From Gluconobacter cerinus (GTDB lineage: Bacteria > Pseudomonadota > Alphaproteobacteria > Acetobacterales > Acetobacteraceae), in the NCBI RefSeq assembly GCF_002723935.1, contig NZ_BEWM01000005.1:248001-312000 (forward strand): 64,000 nucleotides of DNA, read 5' to 3'. The position numbers and the translations under genes were made by a program. Under the pieces are notes generated by a model. That model worked only from the letters and a program-made list of their open reading frames with translations. It searched no databases and was not told the origin of the DNA. Positions within the stretch are counted from its first letter, which is position 1. Every line of letters starts with the position of its first letter. Positions 44,860-52,129 of the stretch are shown piece after piece.

Positions 44860-46680
44860 ATGCTGTCTTCTGATCTTAAAGCTCCGCTCGGAGCCACAGA
44901 GACCGCACGTGTTCTGCTCGTGGAGCCGGATGATGCTCATGCCCAGCGGATCTGGCGTGTTCTTCTAAAGGAAGGCTTCACCGTGACCTGTCTCGGCAGC
45001 GGTGAAGCTGCTTTGGGAACGGTCGAGGATCTGATGCCTGACCTTGTGGTCGTGTGCTCTGAGCTGCCCGGTATGACGGGTGGGCAGTTGGCGCGGCGTT
45101 TGCGGCTGGATGCCCTGACACGCACCATTCCGATCCTGATGCTGACGGAAGATGCTTTTCCCGGCGGTGAGCGAGAGGGGCTGGAAAGTGGGGCAGACGC
45201 CTATATTTCCAAATCCGCTCATCCTGACTTGCTGGTGTTGCGGATGCGGGCTTTGCTTCGGGAAGGACCGGAGCTTCTTCAGGTGGATGAAGCCTCTCGC
45301 TTTCGCCGGGCAAGAATTGTCATCGTCAATTCTCCCAGGGAAGAGGAGGAAGACGAAGAGATTACCGAAGACGCACCCGAGACAACGTTGGGTGAGCTGC
45401 TCTGGCGTGATGGGCATACGGTCACGTCTATCGAACGTTCAGACGATCTGATTGATGGTGGATGGTTGCGCGGGGCAGATGGCCCGGACTGCCTGGTGCT
45501 GGAACTGGGGAGCGGAGACGAAGACCTCAAGTTTTGCCGCCTTCTGGATGCGCGGCGTCAGGCTGTTCTGGAAGCTGGTGGAATTCCGTTTCGAACGCTT
45601 GGCATTGTGGAGGCCTCACGCTTCCGGAGGCAGTCTTCTGGTGAATTCTTCGAGGCCGGCATTGACGATCTGGTTCCCAGCGACATTGCCATAGAAGCCC
45701 TCGCCATGCGGATCAGGACGCTTGCGCAAAGACGTATGGCGCAGGATGAGTTCCGGCAGCAGGAAATTGAGCGGCAGCAGAATGCGCTTACTTTGGAAGC
45801 GGCAAGGGCGAAGGCCGAAATGGCTGAAGCTCTGGCGCAGGCCAATATGGAATTGGCGCGAACAAACGAACAGTTGATTCAGGCGCAGTCGAAACTCGTG
45901 CAGACTGCCAAGATGGCTTCGTTGGGTGAGCTGGTGGCGGGTATCGCTCATGAGATTAACAATCCGCTAGCCTTCACAATTGCTCATGCCGATACAGTGG
46001 AGCGGACGTTGAAACGCCTTCAGACGCTGGGGAGCCCAGAGGATGGGGCGCCGCTCATGCAGAAGGGGATTTCACGTCTGGAATCCATGAAGCTCGGGTT
46101 GCAGCGGATTCAGAATCTCGTTTTGAGTCTCCGGCGATTTTCCCGGCTGGATGAAAGCTCATTCCAGACAGTCGATGTTCCTGGTGCGCTTGAGACAGCA
46201 TTGGCGTTGCTGGGACATAAGCTTGGCCCAGACATTAAAATTGAAAAGGATTTGCAGGCTCCGGCGCATTTGGTCTGTCAGCCTGCGTTTCTGAATCAGG
46301 TGGTTATGAACATTATTTCCAATGCGGCCGATGCATTGGCGGATATCTCGCCTGAGGGCGGCCCGGTGCAGGGGCGTATTGTGATCAAGTCCCGTCTTGA
46401 AAATGGCCGGTATGACATGACGATAAGCGATGACGGTCCGGGTTTGCTGATGGAACTGAGAAACAGGGTGTTTGATCCGTTCTTCACAACCAAGCCGGTT
46501 GGAACAGGCACGGGGTTGGGGCTTGCGATCGCTTATAGTGTGATGGAAGCCCATGATGGCATTATCGAAATTACGGATGCCCATTTGCCGGATGGACGCG
46601 GAATAGGGGCGTGTTTCCGGCTTAGCCTTCCCGTCACAATGACGGAAGATGGGCCGGTGGCAACAGGGCGTTCCGTATGA
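44860..46680 (+). CDS. Histidine kinase with two degenerate receiver domains
   Basis: 606 residues. Domain 1 (about 18-130) is a receiver-like fold with VLLVEPDD, but the phospho-acceptor position reads VVVCSELPGM, so the Asp is a Cys. Domain 2 (about 150-280) is a further divergent receiver-like region (PDCLVLELGSGD). A coiled coil (about 285-345) leads to a HisKA domain with His364 in LGELVAGIAHEINNPLA and a full ATPase domain: N box NQVVMNIISNAADAL, DDGPGL, GTGTGLGLA. No membrane segment, so it is cytosolic. It ends overlapping the next kinase gene by ATGA. The input signal is unknown. Confidence 0.85.
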   Translation: MLSSDLKAPLGATETARVLLVEPDDAHAQRIWRVLLKEGFTVTCLGSGEAALGTVEDLMPDLVVVCSELPGMTGGQLARRLRLDALTRTIPILMLTEDAFPGGEREGLESGADAYISKSAHPDLLVLRMRALLREGPELLQVDEASRFRRARIVIVNSPREEEEDEEITEDAPETTLGELLWRDGHTVTSIERSDDLIDGGWLRGADGPDCLVLELGSGDEDLKFCRLLDARRQAVLEAGGIPFRTLGIVEASRFRRQSSGEFFEAGIDDLVPSDIAIEALAMRIRTLAQRRMAQDEFRQQEIERQQNALTLEAARAKAEMAEALAQANMELARTNEQLIQAQSKLVQTAKMASLGELVAGIAHEINNPLAFTIAHADTVERTLKRLQTLGSPEDGAPLMQKGISRLESMKLGLQRIQNLVLSLRRFSRLDESSFQTVDVPGALETALALLGHKLGPDIKIEKDLQAPAHLVCQPAFLNQVVMNIISNAADALADISPEGGPVQGRIVIKSRLENGRYDMTISDDGPGLLMELRNRVFDPFFTTKPVGTGTGLGLAIAYSVMEAHDGIIEITDAHLPDGRGIGACFRLSLPVTMTEDGPVATGRSV

Positions 46681-48569
46681 GTGTGTGGAGCGTGAAGGGG
46701 CCAGTACGTCCCCGTATTTTGCTGGTGGATGACGAGGAAGAAATTCTCGTTGCCCTGGAAGATCTGCTGGAAGACCAGTACGAAATTCTTGCAACGACGG
46801 ATCCGCTGCGAGCTCTGGAGCTTTTGCGGGCGCATCCGGATGTCGCCACCATTATCTCCGATCAGCGGATGCCTGGACTGACGGGGGATCAGCTTTTGAT
46901 GCGGGCGCGAGAGTTTTCGGATGCGCGCAGTATTCTGCTGACGGGTTATGCGGATCTGGATGCCGTGGTGTCTGCTCTGAACCTTGGGCAGGTGCAGGCT
47001 TACGTGCACAAACCCTGGGATTCAGACGCGCTTCGGTCTTTGGTCGGGGAAGTGACGCAGCATTGTATTGCCCAACGGGCGTTGCAGACGGAACAGGCTC
47101 TGTTGCGCGGCCTGATGGATGCCCTTCCGATGGGGCTTGTTTTTTCGGATGCTGAGGGGCGGTGTATTCGCAGTAACGTGCGCGATGAGGCCGCACAGGA
47201 TCTGAACGACGAGTTGATGCATTTCCCGGAAGTGCTGCGTGCTGATGTCCAGCAAATGCGCGACAATGTTCGTAGCACGGGGCAGGAAGAGCGGCTGGTT
47301 GCTGAAGTTCTGCCAGATCATGACGGAGGAACCGTTCAGCGCTGGCACGAATTGAGCCGCCTTTCTCTGGCCTGGCCGCAGGGCGTGCCGACGGAAGACC
47401 GCTGGCAGGTCAGTATGGACCGGGACGTTACGCAGCGAGTGCTGATGGAAAGCCGTCTGCGGCAGGCGGACAAGCTTCAGTCTCTGGGCACATTAGCCGG
47501 GGGAATTGCGCACGACTTCAACAATCTTCTTGCTGCCATCTCCGGGTCCCTGGAATTGCTAGAAGACATGGTGGACCTGGATGAGACATCCAGTGCTCTG
47601 GTGAAGAACGCTATGGAATCTGCGCAGCGTGGTGCTGTGCTGACACGGCGGTTGCTTCAGTTTGGGCGTCCACGTGAGGCACGTCTTGCGCCGGTGGCGT
47701 TGCAGGATCTTCTGCCGGGGCTTGAAGCGCTTCTGGTTCAAAGTCTCAAGCGCCGAAGTGGCGAAAGAAGTGTGGCCTGCAAGCTGTCGCTTGAGGATAT
47801 GCCTGCTGACTTCCCCGCTGTCTGGTCAGACCAGGATCAGCTCGAAATGGCGCTTCTGAATCTCTGTGTGAATGCTCGGGATGCCATGACGCAGGGTGGG
47901 ACAGTGTCGGTGTCGGCCCGTGTAGTGGGGCAGAAATTTAAAACGCTGCCTCCGGAATGCTGTCTGGATCGTGCGGTGGCCATTGATGTGGTTGATGAGG
48001 GTGAGGGGATGTCACCCGAGGTGATGAAGCGGATTTTTGATCCATTCTTCACCACCAAGGACGTCGGGCGTGGAACGGGGCTGGGCCTTTCCAGCGTGTA
48101 TGGGTTCCTGAGTCGCAGTTATGGTGAGATCGTTGTGGACAGCACGCCTGGCAAGGGGACGTGTATGACATTGCTGCTTCCTGTCGTCCGAAGCGATGTC
48201 GTGGCAGATCGGGTGGCGGACGATGAGAAACCTCATTCCCTGAAGGTACTGGTCGTCGATGATGAGGCGCCGGTTCGTATGGTGACGGAGGGTTTTCTTC
48301 GCCATGACGGGCATAATGTAGCCGCTGCGTCGTCTCTGGCGGAAGCTCTGACCCTGACAGACGAACATGGTCCATTCGATCTGGCTGTGATTGATATGCG
48401 GATGCCTGATCATGATGGCCCAACATGCGCAGCCATTCTGATGGACAAAATGCCTGAGCTGAAAGTGCTGTTTATCAGTGGGCACACAGATGCGCAGTCT
48501 GAAAATGCGCCGTTGCCCAAGCCCTTTACACAAAAAGGTCTTCAGGATGCGATCAAGCGGTTGATGTAG
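46677..48569 (+). CDS. Hybrid REC-HisKA-HATPase-REC signalling protein
   Basis: 630 residues. The first receiver (about 14-130) has ILLVDDEEEI and the phospho-acceptor Asp62 in IISDQRMPGLTG, a HupR/RpfG-like type. A linker/PAS-like region (about 140-265) follows. The kinase core has His279 in LGTLAGGIAHDFNNLLAAI, then NLCVNARDAM and GTGLGLSSVYG. The C-terminal receiver (about 525-630) has VLVVDDEAPV and Asp573 in AVIDMRMPDHDG. The domain order suggests it accepts phosphate from the upstream kinase and passes it on. No DNA-binding output domain is present. It is the second half of a coupled pair. Confidence 0.88.
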   Translation: MSVWSVKGPVRPRILLVDDEEEILVALEDLLEDQYEILATTDPLRALELLRAHPDVATIISDQRMPGLTGDQLLMRAREFSDARSILLTGYADLDAVVSALNLGQVQAYVHKPWDSDALRSLVGEVTQHCIAQRALQTEQALLRGLMDALPMGLVFSDAEGRCIRSNVRDEAAQDLNDELMHFPEVLRADVQQMRDNVRSTGQEERLVAEVLPDHDGGTVQRWHELSRLSLAWPQGVPTEDRWQVSMDRDVTQRVLMESRLRQADKLQSLGTLAGGIAHDFNNLLAAISGSLELLEDMVDLDETSSALVKNAMESAQRGAVLTRRLLQFGRPREARLAPVALQDLLPGLEALLVQSLKRRSGERSVACKLSLEDMPADFPAVWSDQDQLEMALLNLCVNARDAMTQGGTVSVSARVVGQKFKTLPPECCLDRAVAIDVVDEGEGMSPEVMKRIFDPFFTTKDVGRGTGLGLSSVYGFLSRSYGEIVVDSTPGKGTCMTLLLPVVRSDVVADRVADDEKPHSLKVLVVDDEAPVRMVTEGFLRHDGHNVAAASSLAEALTLTDEHGPFDLAVIDMRMPDHDGPTCAAILMDKMPELKVLFISGHTDAQSENAPLPKPFTQKGLQDAIKRLM

Positions 48570-48581
48570 GGGGCAATATAA

Positions 48582-48608
48582 CCTGACGGGAGTAGTCCTC
48601 TTGTCAGG
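48582..48608 (+). repeat. Hairpin between kinase gene and hslV
   Basis: CCTGACGGGA, loop GTAG, TCCT, a CTT bulge, GTCAGG. No T tract follows, so it is not a classic terminator. It overlaps the candidate heat-shock promoter. Confidence 0.4.
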
Positions 48609-48627
48609 CGCTATATCCGCACCATCT
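48600..48627 (+). promoter_or_regulatory. Candidate sigma-32-like promoter of hslVU
   Basis: CTTGTCA (48600-48606), 13 bases, CACCATCT (48620-48627). This compares with the heat-shock consensus CTTGAAA and CCCCATNT at 5 of 7 and 7 of 8 positions respectively (the N counted as a match). The -10 element lies 10 bases before the ATG, implying a very short or leaderless transcript, which is a reason for doubt. Fits a heat-shock gene pair. Confidence 0.35.
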
Positions 48628-48636
48628 TTTTGAGTG

Positions 48637-49215
48637 ATGTCTTACCAAATCACTCCCCACGATCCGGTCGGCTGGCATGGCACGACCATTCTTTGTGTCC
48701 GTCGCGATGGCCGGGTGGCCATGGCGGGGGACGGCCAGGTCTCCCTCGGGCAGACCGTTATCAAGGGTAATGCTCGCAAGGTTCGGCGAATTGGACCTCA
48801 CAGCAATATCCTGGCGGGTTTTGCTGGTGCCACGGCTGACGCCTTTACCCTGCTGGAGCGGCTTGAAGCGAAACTGGAGCGGTATCCAGAGCAGCTTGAG
48901 CGGGCCTGCGTCGAACTGGCGAAAGACTGGCGTACGGACCGCTATCTGCGGCGTCTGGAAGCCATGATGCTGGTGGCTGACGCAGACCGCTCTTTCACCC
49001 TGACTGGAAATGGCGATGTGCTGGAGCCGGAAGACGGCATTGTGGCCATCGGCTCCGGCGGAAATTACGCACTGTCTGCAGCGCGGGCATTGATGACGGT
49101 GGACGGTCTGAGTGCCGAGGAAATCGCGCGTCGGTCCATGAAAATTGCCGGTGATATCTGCGTTTACACGAACTATTCCGTGACGCTGGAAACATTAGGC
49201 GGGGAGGCCTCCTGA
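48637..49215 (+). CDS. hslV: ATP-dependent protease proteolytic subunit HslV
   Basis: 192 residues from the ATG at 48637 (GTG at 48634 also possible), with the catalytic Thr16 (in HGTTIL) exposed after removal of the leader, typical of alphaproteobacterial Hsl[30 protein letters not shown] and [20 protein letters not shown] are family signatures. Forms the proteasome-like core of the HslUV protease. hslU follows one base after its stop. Confidence 0.94.
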   Translation: MSYQITPHDPVGWHGTTILCVRRDGRVAMAGDGQVSLGQTVIKGNARKVRRIGPHSNILAGFAGATADAFTLLERLEAKLERYPEQLERACVELAKDWRTDRYLRRLEAMMLVADADRSFTLTGNGDVLEPEDGIVAIGSGGNYALSAARALMTVDGLSAEEIARRSMKIAGDICVYTNYSVTLETLGGEAS

Positions 49216-49216
49216 G

Positions 49217-50533
49217 ATGTCTGTTCCAAATTTTGCCCCCCACGAAATCGTATCCGAGCTTGATCGCTTTATTGTTGGTCAGTCCGACGCAAAACGTGCG
49301 GTTGCCATCGCGATGCGTAATCGCTGGCGCCGGTCCCAGCTTCCTGACGGCTTGAAGGATGAGGTTGTTCCCAAGAACATTCTCATGATCGGCCCCACGG
49401 GCTGCGGCAAGACAGAAATCGCTCGTCGACTGGCCAAGCTGGCGCAGTCTCCGTTTCTGAAAGTGGAAGCGACCAAGTTTACGGAGGTTGGTTACGTCGG
49501 GCGGGACGTGGACAGTATTGTCCGGGATCTCGTTGAGGTGTCTTTGACCATGCTGCGGGATGGACGCCGCAAAGACGTGCAGGAGAAAGCTGAAGCCGCG
49601 GCTGAAACCCGGCTTGTTGATGCGCTGGTTGGCGAAGGCGCGACAGCCGACACCAAGGTAAAGTTTCGCCAGATGCTGCGAGATGGTGCTTTGGAGGACA
49701 AGGAAATTGAAATCCAGATTGCTCCTGATCCACAGCGCGGTAAGGAGAGCGGCGATATTCCAGGGCTCCAGCCAGGGCAGGTCATCAGTTTTAACGATAT
49801 GATGAAGGGATTCATGAACCGGATGCCTTCCCGCAAAAAACTGAAGGTTGCGGTCGCCCGCGAGCAGTTAATCCGTGAGGAAGCTGACAAACTTCTGGAT
49901 GACGAAGCCCTGACGCGCGAAGCGATTGAGCACACCCAGAATCATGGCATCGTGTTCCTGGATGAAATCGACAAGGTCTGCGCGACATCTGAGCATGGGA
50001 CGCGCAGCGGAGATGTCTCCCGTGAAGGCGTGCAGCGTGATCTTCTTCCGCTGATTGAGGGGACGACCGTCAGCACGAAGTATGGCTCGGTGAAGACGGA
50101 CCATATCCTGTTTATCGCGTCCGGAGCCTTTCACATTGCCAAGCCTTCAGATCTTCTGCCCGAATTGCAGGGGCGTCTGCCTATTCGTGTGGAGTTGGCT
50201 GGCCTAAGCAGGGACGATCTGAAGCGTATTCTGCTGGAGCCTGAGCATTCGCTTCTGAAGCAGTATGTGAGTCTGCTGGGTACGGAAGGTGTGACGCTGG
50301 AATTCGGTGATGATGCCGTGGATGCTTTGGCGGAACTCGCGGCTGATATCAACGAGCGCGTTGAAAACATTGGGGCCCGCCGCTTGGCAACTGTTCTGGA
50401 AAAGCTGCTGGAGGACGTCTCATTTTCTGCATCTGACCGGAAAGGCGAAACCGTGAGGGTGACGGCAGAGGATGTTCGTGACAGGGTGGCGCCGCTTGCC
50501 CGCAAGGGTGATTTAAGCCGCTTTATCCTGTGA
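49217..50533 (+). CDS. hslU: ATP-dependent protease ATPase subunit HslU
   Basis: 438 residues of the AAA+ unfoldase. Walker [18 protein letters not shown] near 57, the [18 protein letters not shown] pore region, an I domain (about 110-240), Walker [12 protein letters not shown] near 246, and sensor [10 protein letters not shown] in the C-terminal domain. Coupled to hslV. It unfolds substrates for HslV. Confidence 0.96.
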   Translation: MSVPNFAPHEIVSELDRFIVGQSDAKRAVAIAMRNRWRRSQLPDGLKDEVVPKNILMIGPTGCGKTEIARRLAKLAQSPFLKVEATKFTEVGYVGRDVDSIVRDLVEVSLTMLRDGRRKDVQEKAEAAAETRLVDALVGEGATADTKVKFRQMLRDGALEDKEIEIQIAPDPQRGKESGDIPGLQPGQVISFNDMMKGFMNRMPSRKKLKVAVAREQLIREEADKLLDDEALTREAIEHTQNHGIVFLDEIDKVCATSEHGTRSGDVSREGVQRDLLPLIEGTTVSTKYGSVKTDHILFIASGAFHIAKPSDLLPELQGRLPIRVELAGLSRDDLKRILLEPEHSLLKQYVSLLGTEGVTLEFGDDAVDALAELAADINERVENIGARRLATVLEKLLEDVSFSASDRKGETVRVTAEDVRDRVAPLARKGDLSRFIL

Positions 50534-50982
50534 CGGAGACGTTTTTTGTGAGTGATGCCTTTCTTGCCCCTCAGGAAGAGACGGCGACCGCTGCCATCGA
50601 GGAAATTGAAGCCGAACTGGCGATGTTCGACGACTGGATGGAGCGGTATCAGTATATTATTGAAATGGGCCGCAAACTTCCGGCTTTCCCTTCGGACTGG
50701 CAGGACGATGTCCACCGTGTTCCGGGGTGTCAAAGCCAGGTCTGGCTCGAAGCGGAAGACCGTGATGGTAAGCTCTTCTTTGCTGGCGCTTCAGATGCGG
50801 CCATTGTTCAGGGATTGGTAGCCCTTTTGCTGAGAGTGTACTCAGGGCGAAGCCGTGAAGAGATCCTTCAGACGAGCCCGGTCTTTTTGCATGATATGGG
50901 GCTGGTCAAAGCACTGTCCACGAACCGGGGGAATGGGGTTGAGGCAATGGCTCAAGCCATCCTCAAGCGTGCTGCTGCCTGA
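50530..50982 (+). CDS. sufE: SufE-family cysteine desulfurization protein
   Basis: 150 residues from the GTG at 50530 overlapping the hslU stop (GTGA); GTG at 50548 has GGAG nine bases before and is a good alternative. The core [34 protein letters not shown] contains the active cysteine in VPGCQSQVW, which accepts sulfur from a SufS-type desulfurase. The suf operon itself is not nearby. Confidence 0.9.
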   Translation: MTETFFVSDAFLAPQEETATAAIEEIEAELAMFDDWMERYQYIIEMGRKLPAFPSDWQDDVHRVPGCQSQVWLEAEDRDGKLFFAGASDAAIVQGLVALLLRVYSGRSREEILQTSPVFLHDMGLVKALSTNRGNGVEAMAQAILKRAAA

Positions 50983-50997
50983 CGATCTCAGTCTTTC

Positions 50998-51037
50998 AAA
51001 AAAGCCCCTGCCAGCGTCTGCTGACAGGGGCTTTTTT
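50998..51037. terminator. Bidirectional terminator between sufE and the Cys-repeat gene
   Basis: AAAAAAGCCCCTG and CAGGGGCTTTTTT pair across a 14-base loop; the A and T runs on both sides make it work in both directions. Confidence 0.9.
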
Positions 51038-51045
51038 GTTTGAGC

Positions 51046-51255
51046 TTAGTGAGCAGGCTGAGCAACTTGCGGAGCTGTTACGTCACATTTGGTGAACTTG
51101 CCTTTGGCATCCCGGCAGGCCTTCGGCTTCTTGGGAGCTTCACACTTGGTGAATTTGCCTTTGGCGTCCCGGCAGGGCTGAGACTTGGCATGTGCGAACT
51201 GGCCGCCGAAAGCGACGGTAGCGAAGGCAAGAAGAGCAAATTTGCGAAGGGTCAT
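51046..51255 (-). CDS. Small exported protein with two CRDAKGKFTKC repeats
   Basis: 69 residues from the ATG at 51255 (MTLRKFALLAFATVAFGGQF), a clear signal peptide with cleavage after AHA. The mature part is two near-identical units, CRDAKGKFTKC, separated by EAPKKPKA, and a short VTAPQVAQPAH end. Each unit has two Cys flanking a basic helix-like segment, so disulfides or metal binding are possible. I do not recognise the family. It lies next to the TonB-like gene, 85 bases downstream of its stop. Confidence 0.7.
   Translation of the reverse strand: MTLRKFALLAFATVAFGGQFAHAKSQPCRDAKGKFTKCEAPKKPKACRDAKGKFTKCDVTAPQVAQPAH
51084..51176. repeat. Imperfect 36-base direct repeat inside the Cys-repeat gene
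   Basis: Units at 51084-51119 and 51141-51176 differ at only a few positions (for example CACATTTGG against CACACTTGG), which shows the two protein repeats arose by a recent in-gene duplication or are kept identical. Confidence 0.75.
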
Positions 51256-51340
51256 GCGTAGCCTCTGTGCAGTTTTTGCCCTGAACCGACAGGGCTTTCG
51301 ACGCTGATTATGGAATGGACTGGCCTGCAGACACAAGGTT

Positions 51341-51997
51341 TCAGCGGAACCCGTCATTCCGGTCTTTCGCGTCTGATTCCCAGTTTATGTTGCCATGATA
51401 GGGAGCGGAGATGGGCTGCCCGTCTTTCATAGCCGGAAGGTATCTGGCCAGCGTGAAATAGGCGAGCGATGCCCGTCGTAAAATTTCGGGCCCGGGGCTG
51501 GCGATACAGTCATGCGCGATGCCTGCGGTATCAACCTGACAGGTGACGGCTACTCTTCCTGTAATATTCCTGTCGTTCGCAAAGTCTGGATAGTAGGGGC
51601 GTGGACTATGCTCATGATCCACGACGGGCAGAGTTGCTGTTCCACGAGCCTCGAAGGGAATGGTCTTTTCCCAGCGGCCTTCGATGGGTTTGCTGTCCTG
51701 ATATGCTGGAAGAAACTTGGACGAATAGGCATAGGCTTCTGCTGCGAGTGCGAAATCCGGTGCGCTCGCTGAAGTTTCGCAGCTTTGGGGCTGACCGTCC
51801 TTTGTGATGACGCAAACAATATGCGCCGATCCCGAATGCCGCAGTTCAAGTTCAGCCGGCGGATAGACGAGACGCCCGTGATGGCTCGGATCCAGAACCG
51901 CCGTTACGGAAGCAGTATCATCACTGTGGGCTGGAGACGGAGCGACGACGATGAGGCCAAAGATGGCCAGAGCCATTCCAGATCGAGAAAAATGCAT
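51341..51997 (-). CDS. Exported protein with two TonB C-terminal-like domains
   Basis: 218 residues with a signal peptide (SGMALAIFGLIVVAPSPAHS). Two similar modules follow. The first is about 35-115: LVYPPAELELRHSGSAHIVCVITKDGQPQSC. The second is about 120-210: PYYPDFANDRNITGRVAVTCQVDTAGIAHDCIAS. Both carry the TonB-C pattern xYPxxAxxxxxxGxVxVxxxVxxxGxxxxCxV. Unlike TonB it lacks a proline-rich linker and the energy-transducing transmembrane helix is a cleavable signal instead. The role is unknown. Confidence 0.75.
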   Translation of the reverse strand: MHFSRSGMALAIFGLIVVAPSPAHSDDTASVTAVLDPSHHGRLVYPPAELELRHSGSAHIVCVITKDGQPQSCETSASAPDFALAAEAYAYSSKFLPAYQDSKPIEGRWEKTIPFEARGTATLPVVDHEHSPRPYYPDFANDRNITGRVAVTCQVDTAGIAHDCIASPGPEILRRASLAYFTLARYLPAMKDGQPISAPYHGNINWESDAKDRNDGFR

Positions 51998-52070
51998 GAT
52001 GCCCTTACTTTATGGAATATATTTCATAACGTAACGAGAGCTTAGAAAGCTTTTGCCGGGACTTGAAGAC

Positions 52071-52102
52071 AAAAAAAGGGGCACCCGAAGGTACCCCTTT
52101 TT
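52071..52102 (-). terminator. Intrinsic terminator of the glucose dehydrogenase gene
   Basis: On the minus strand, AAAAAGGGGTACC, a TTCG tetraloop and GGTGCCCC then T7 form a stable hairpin with one G-T pair. It begins 28 bases past the gcd stop. Confidence 0.9.
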
Positions 52103-52129
52103 CTCGATAACCAATGGCTTACTCAATGA

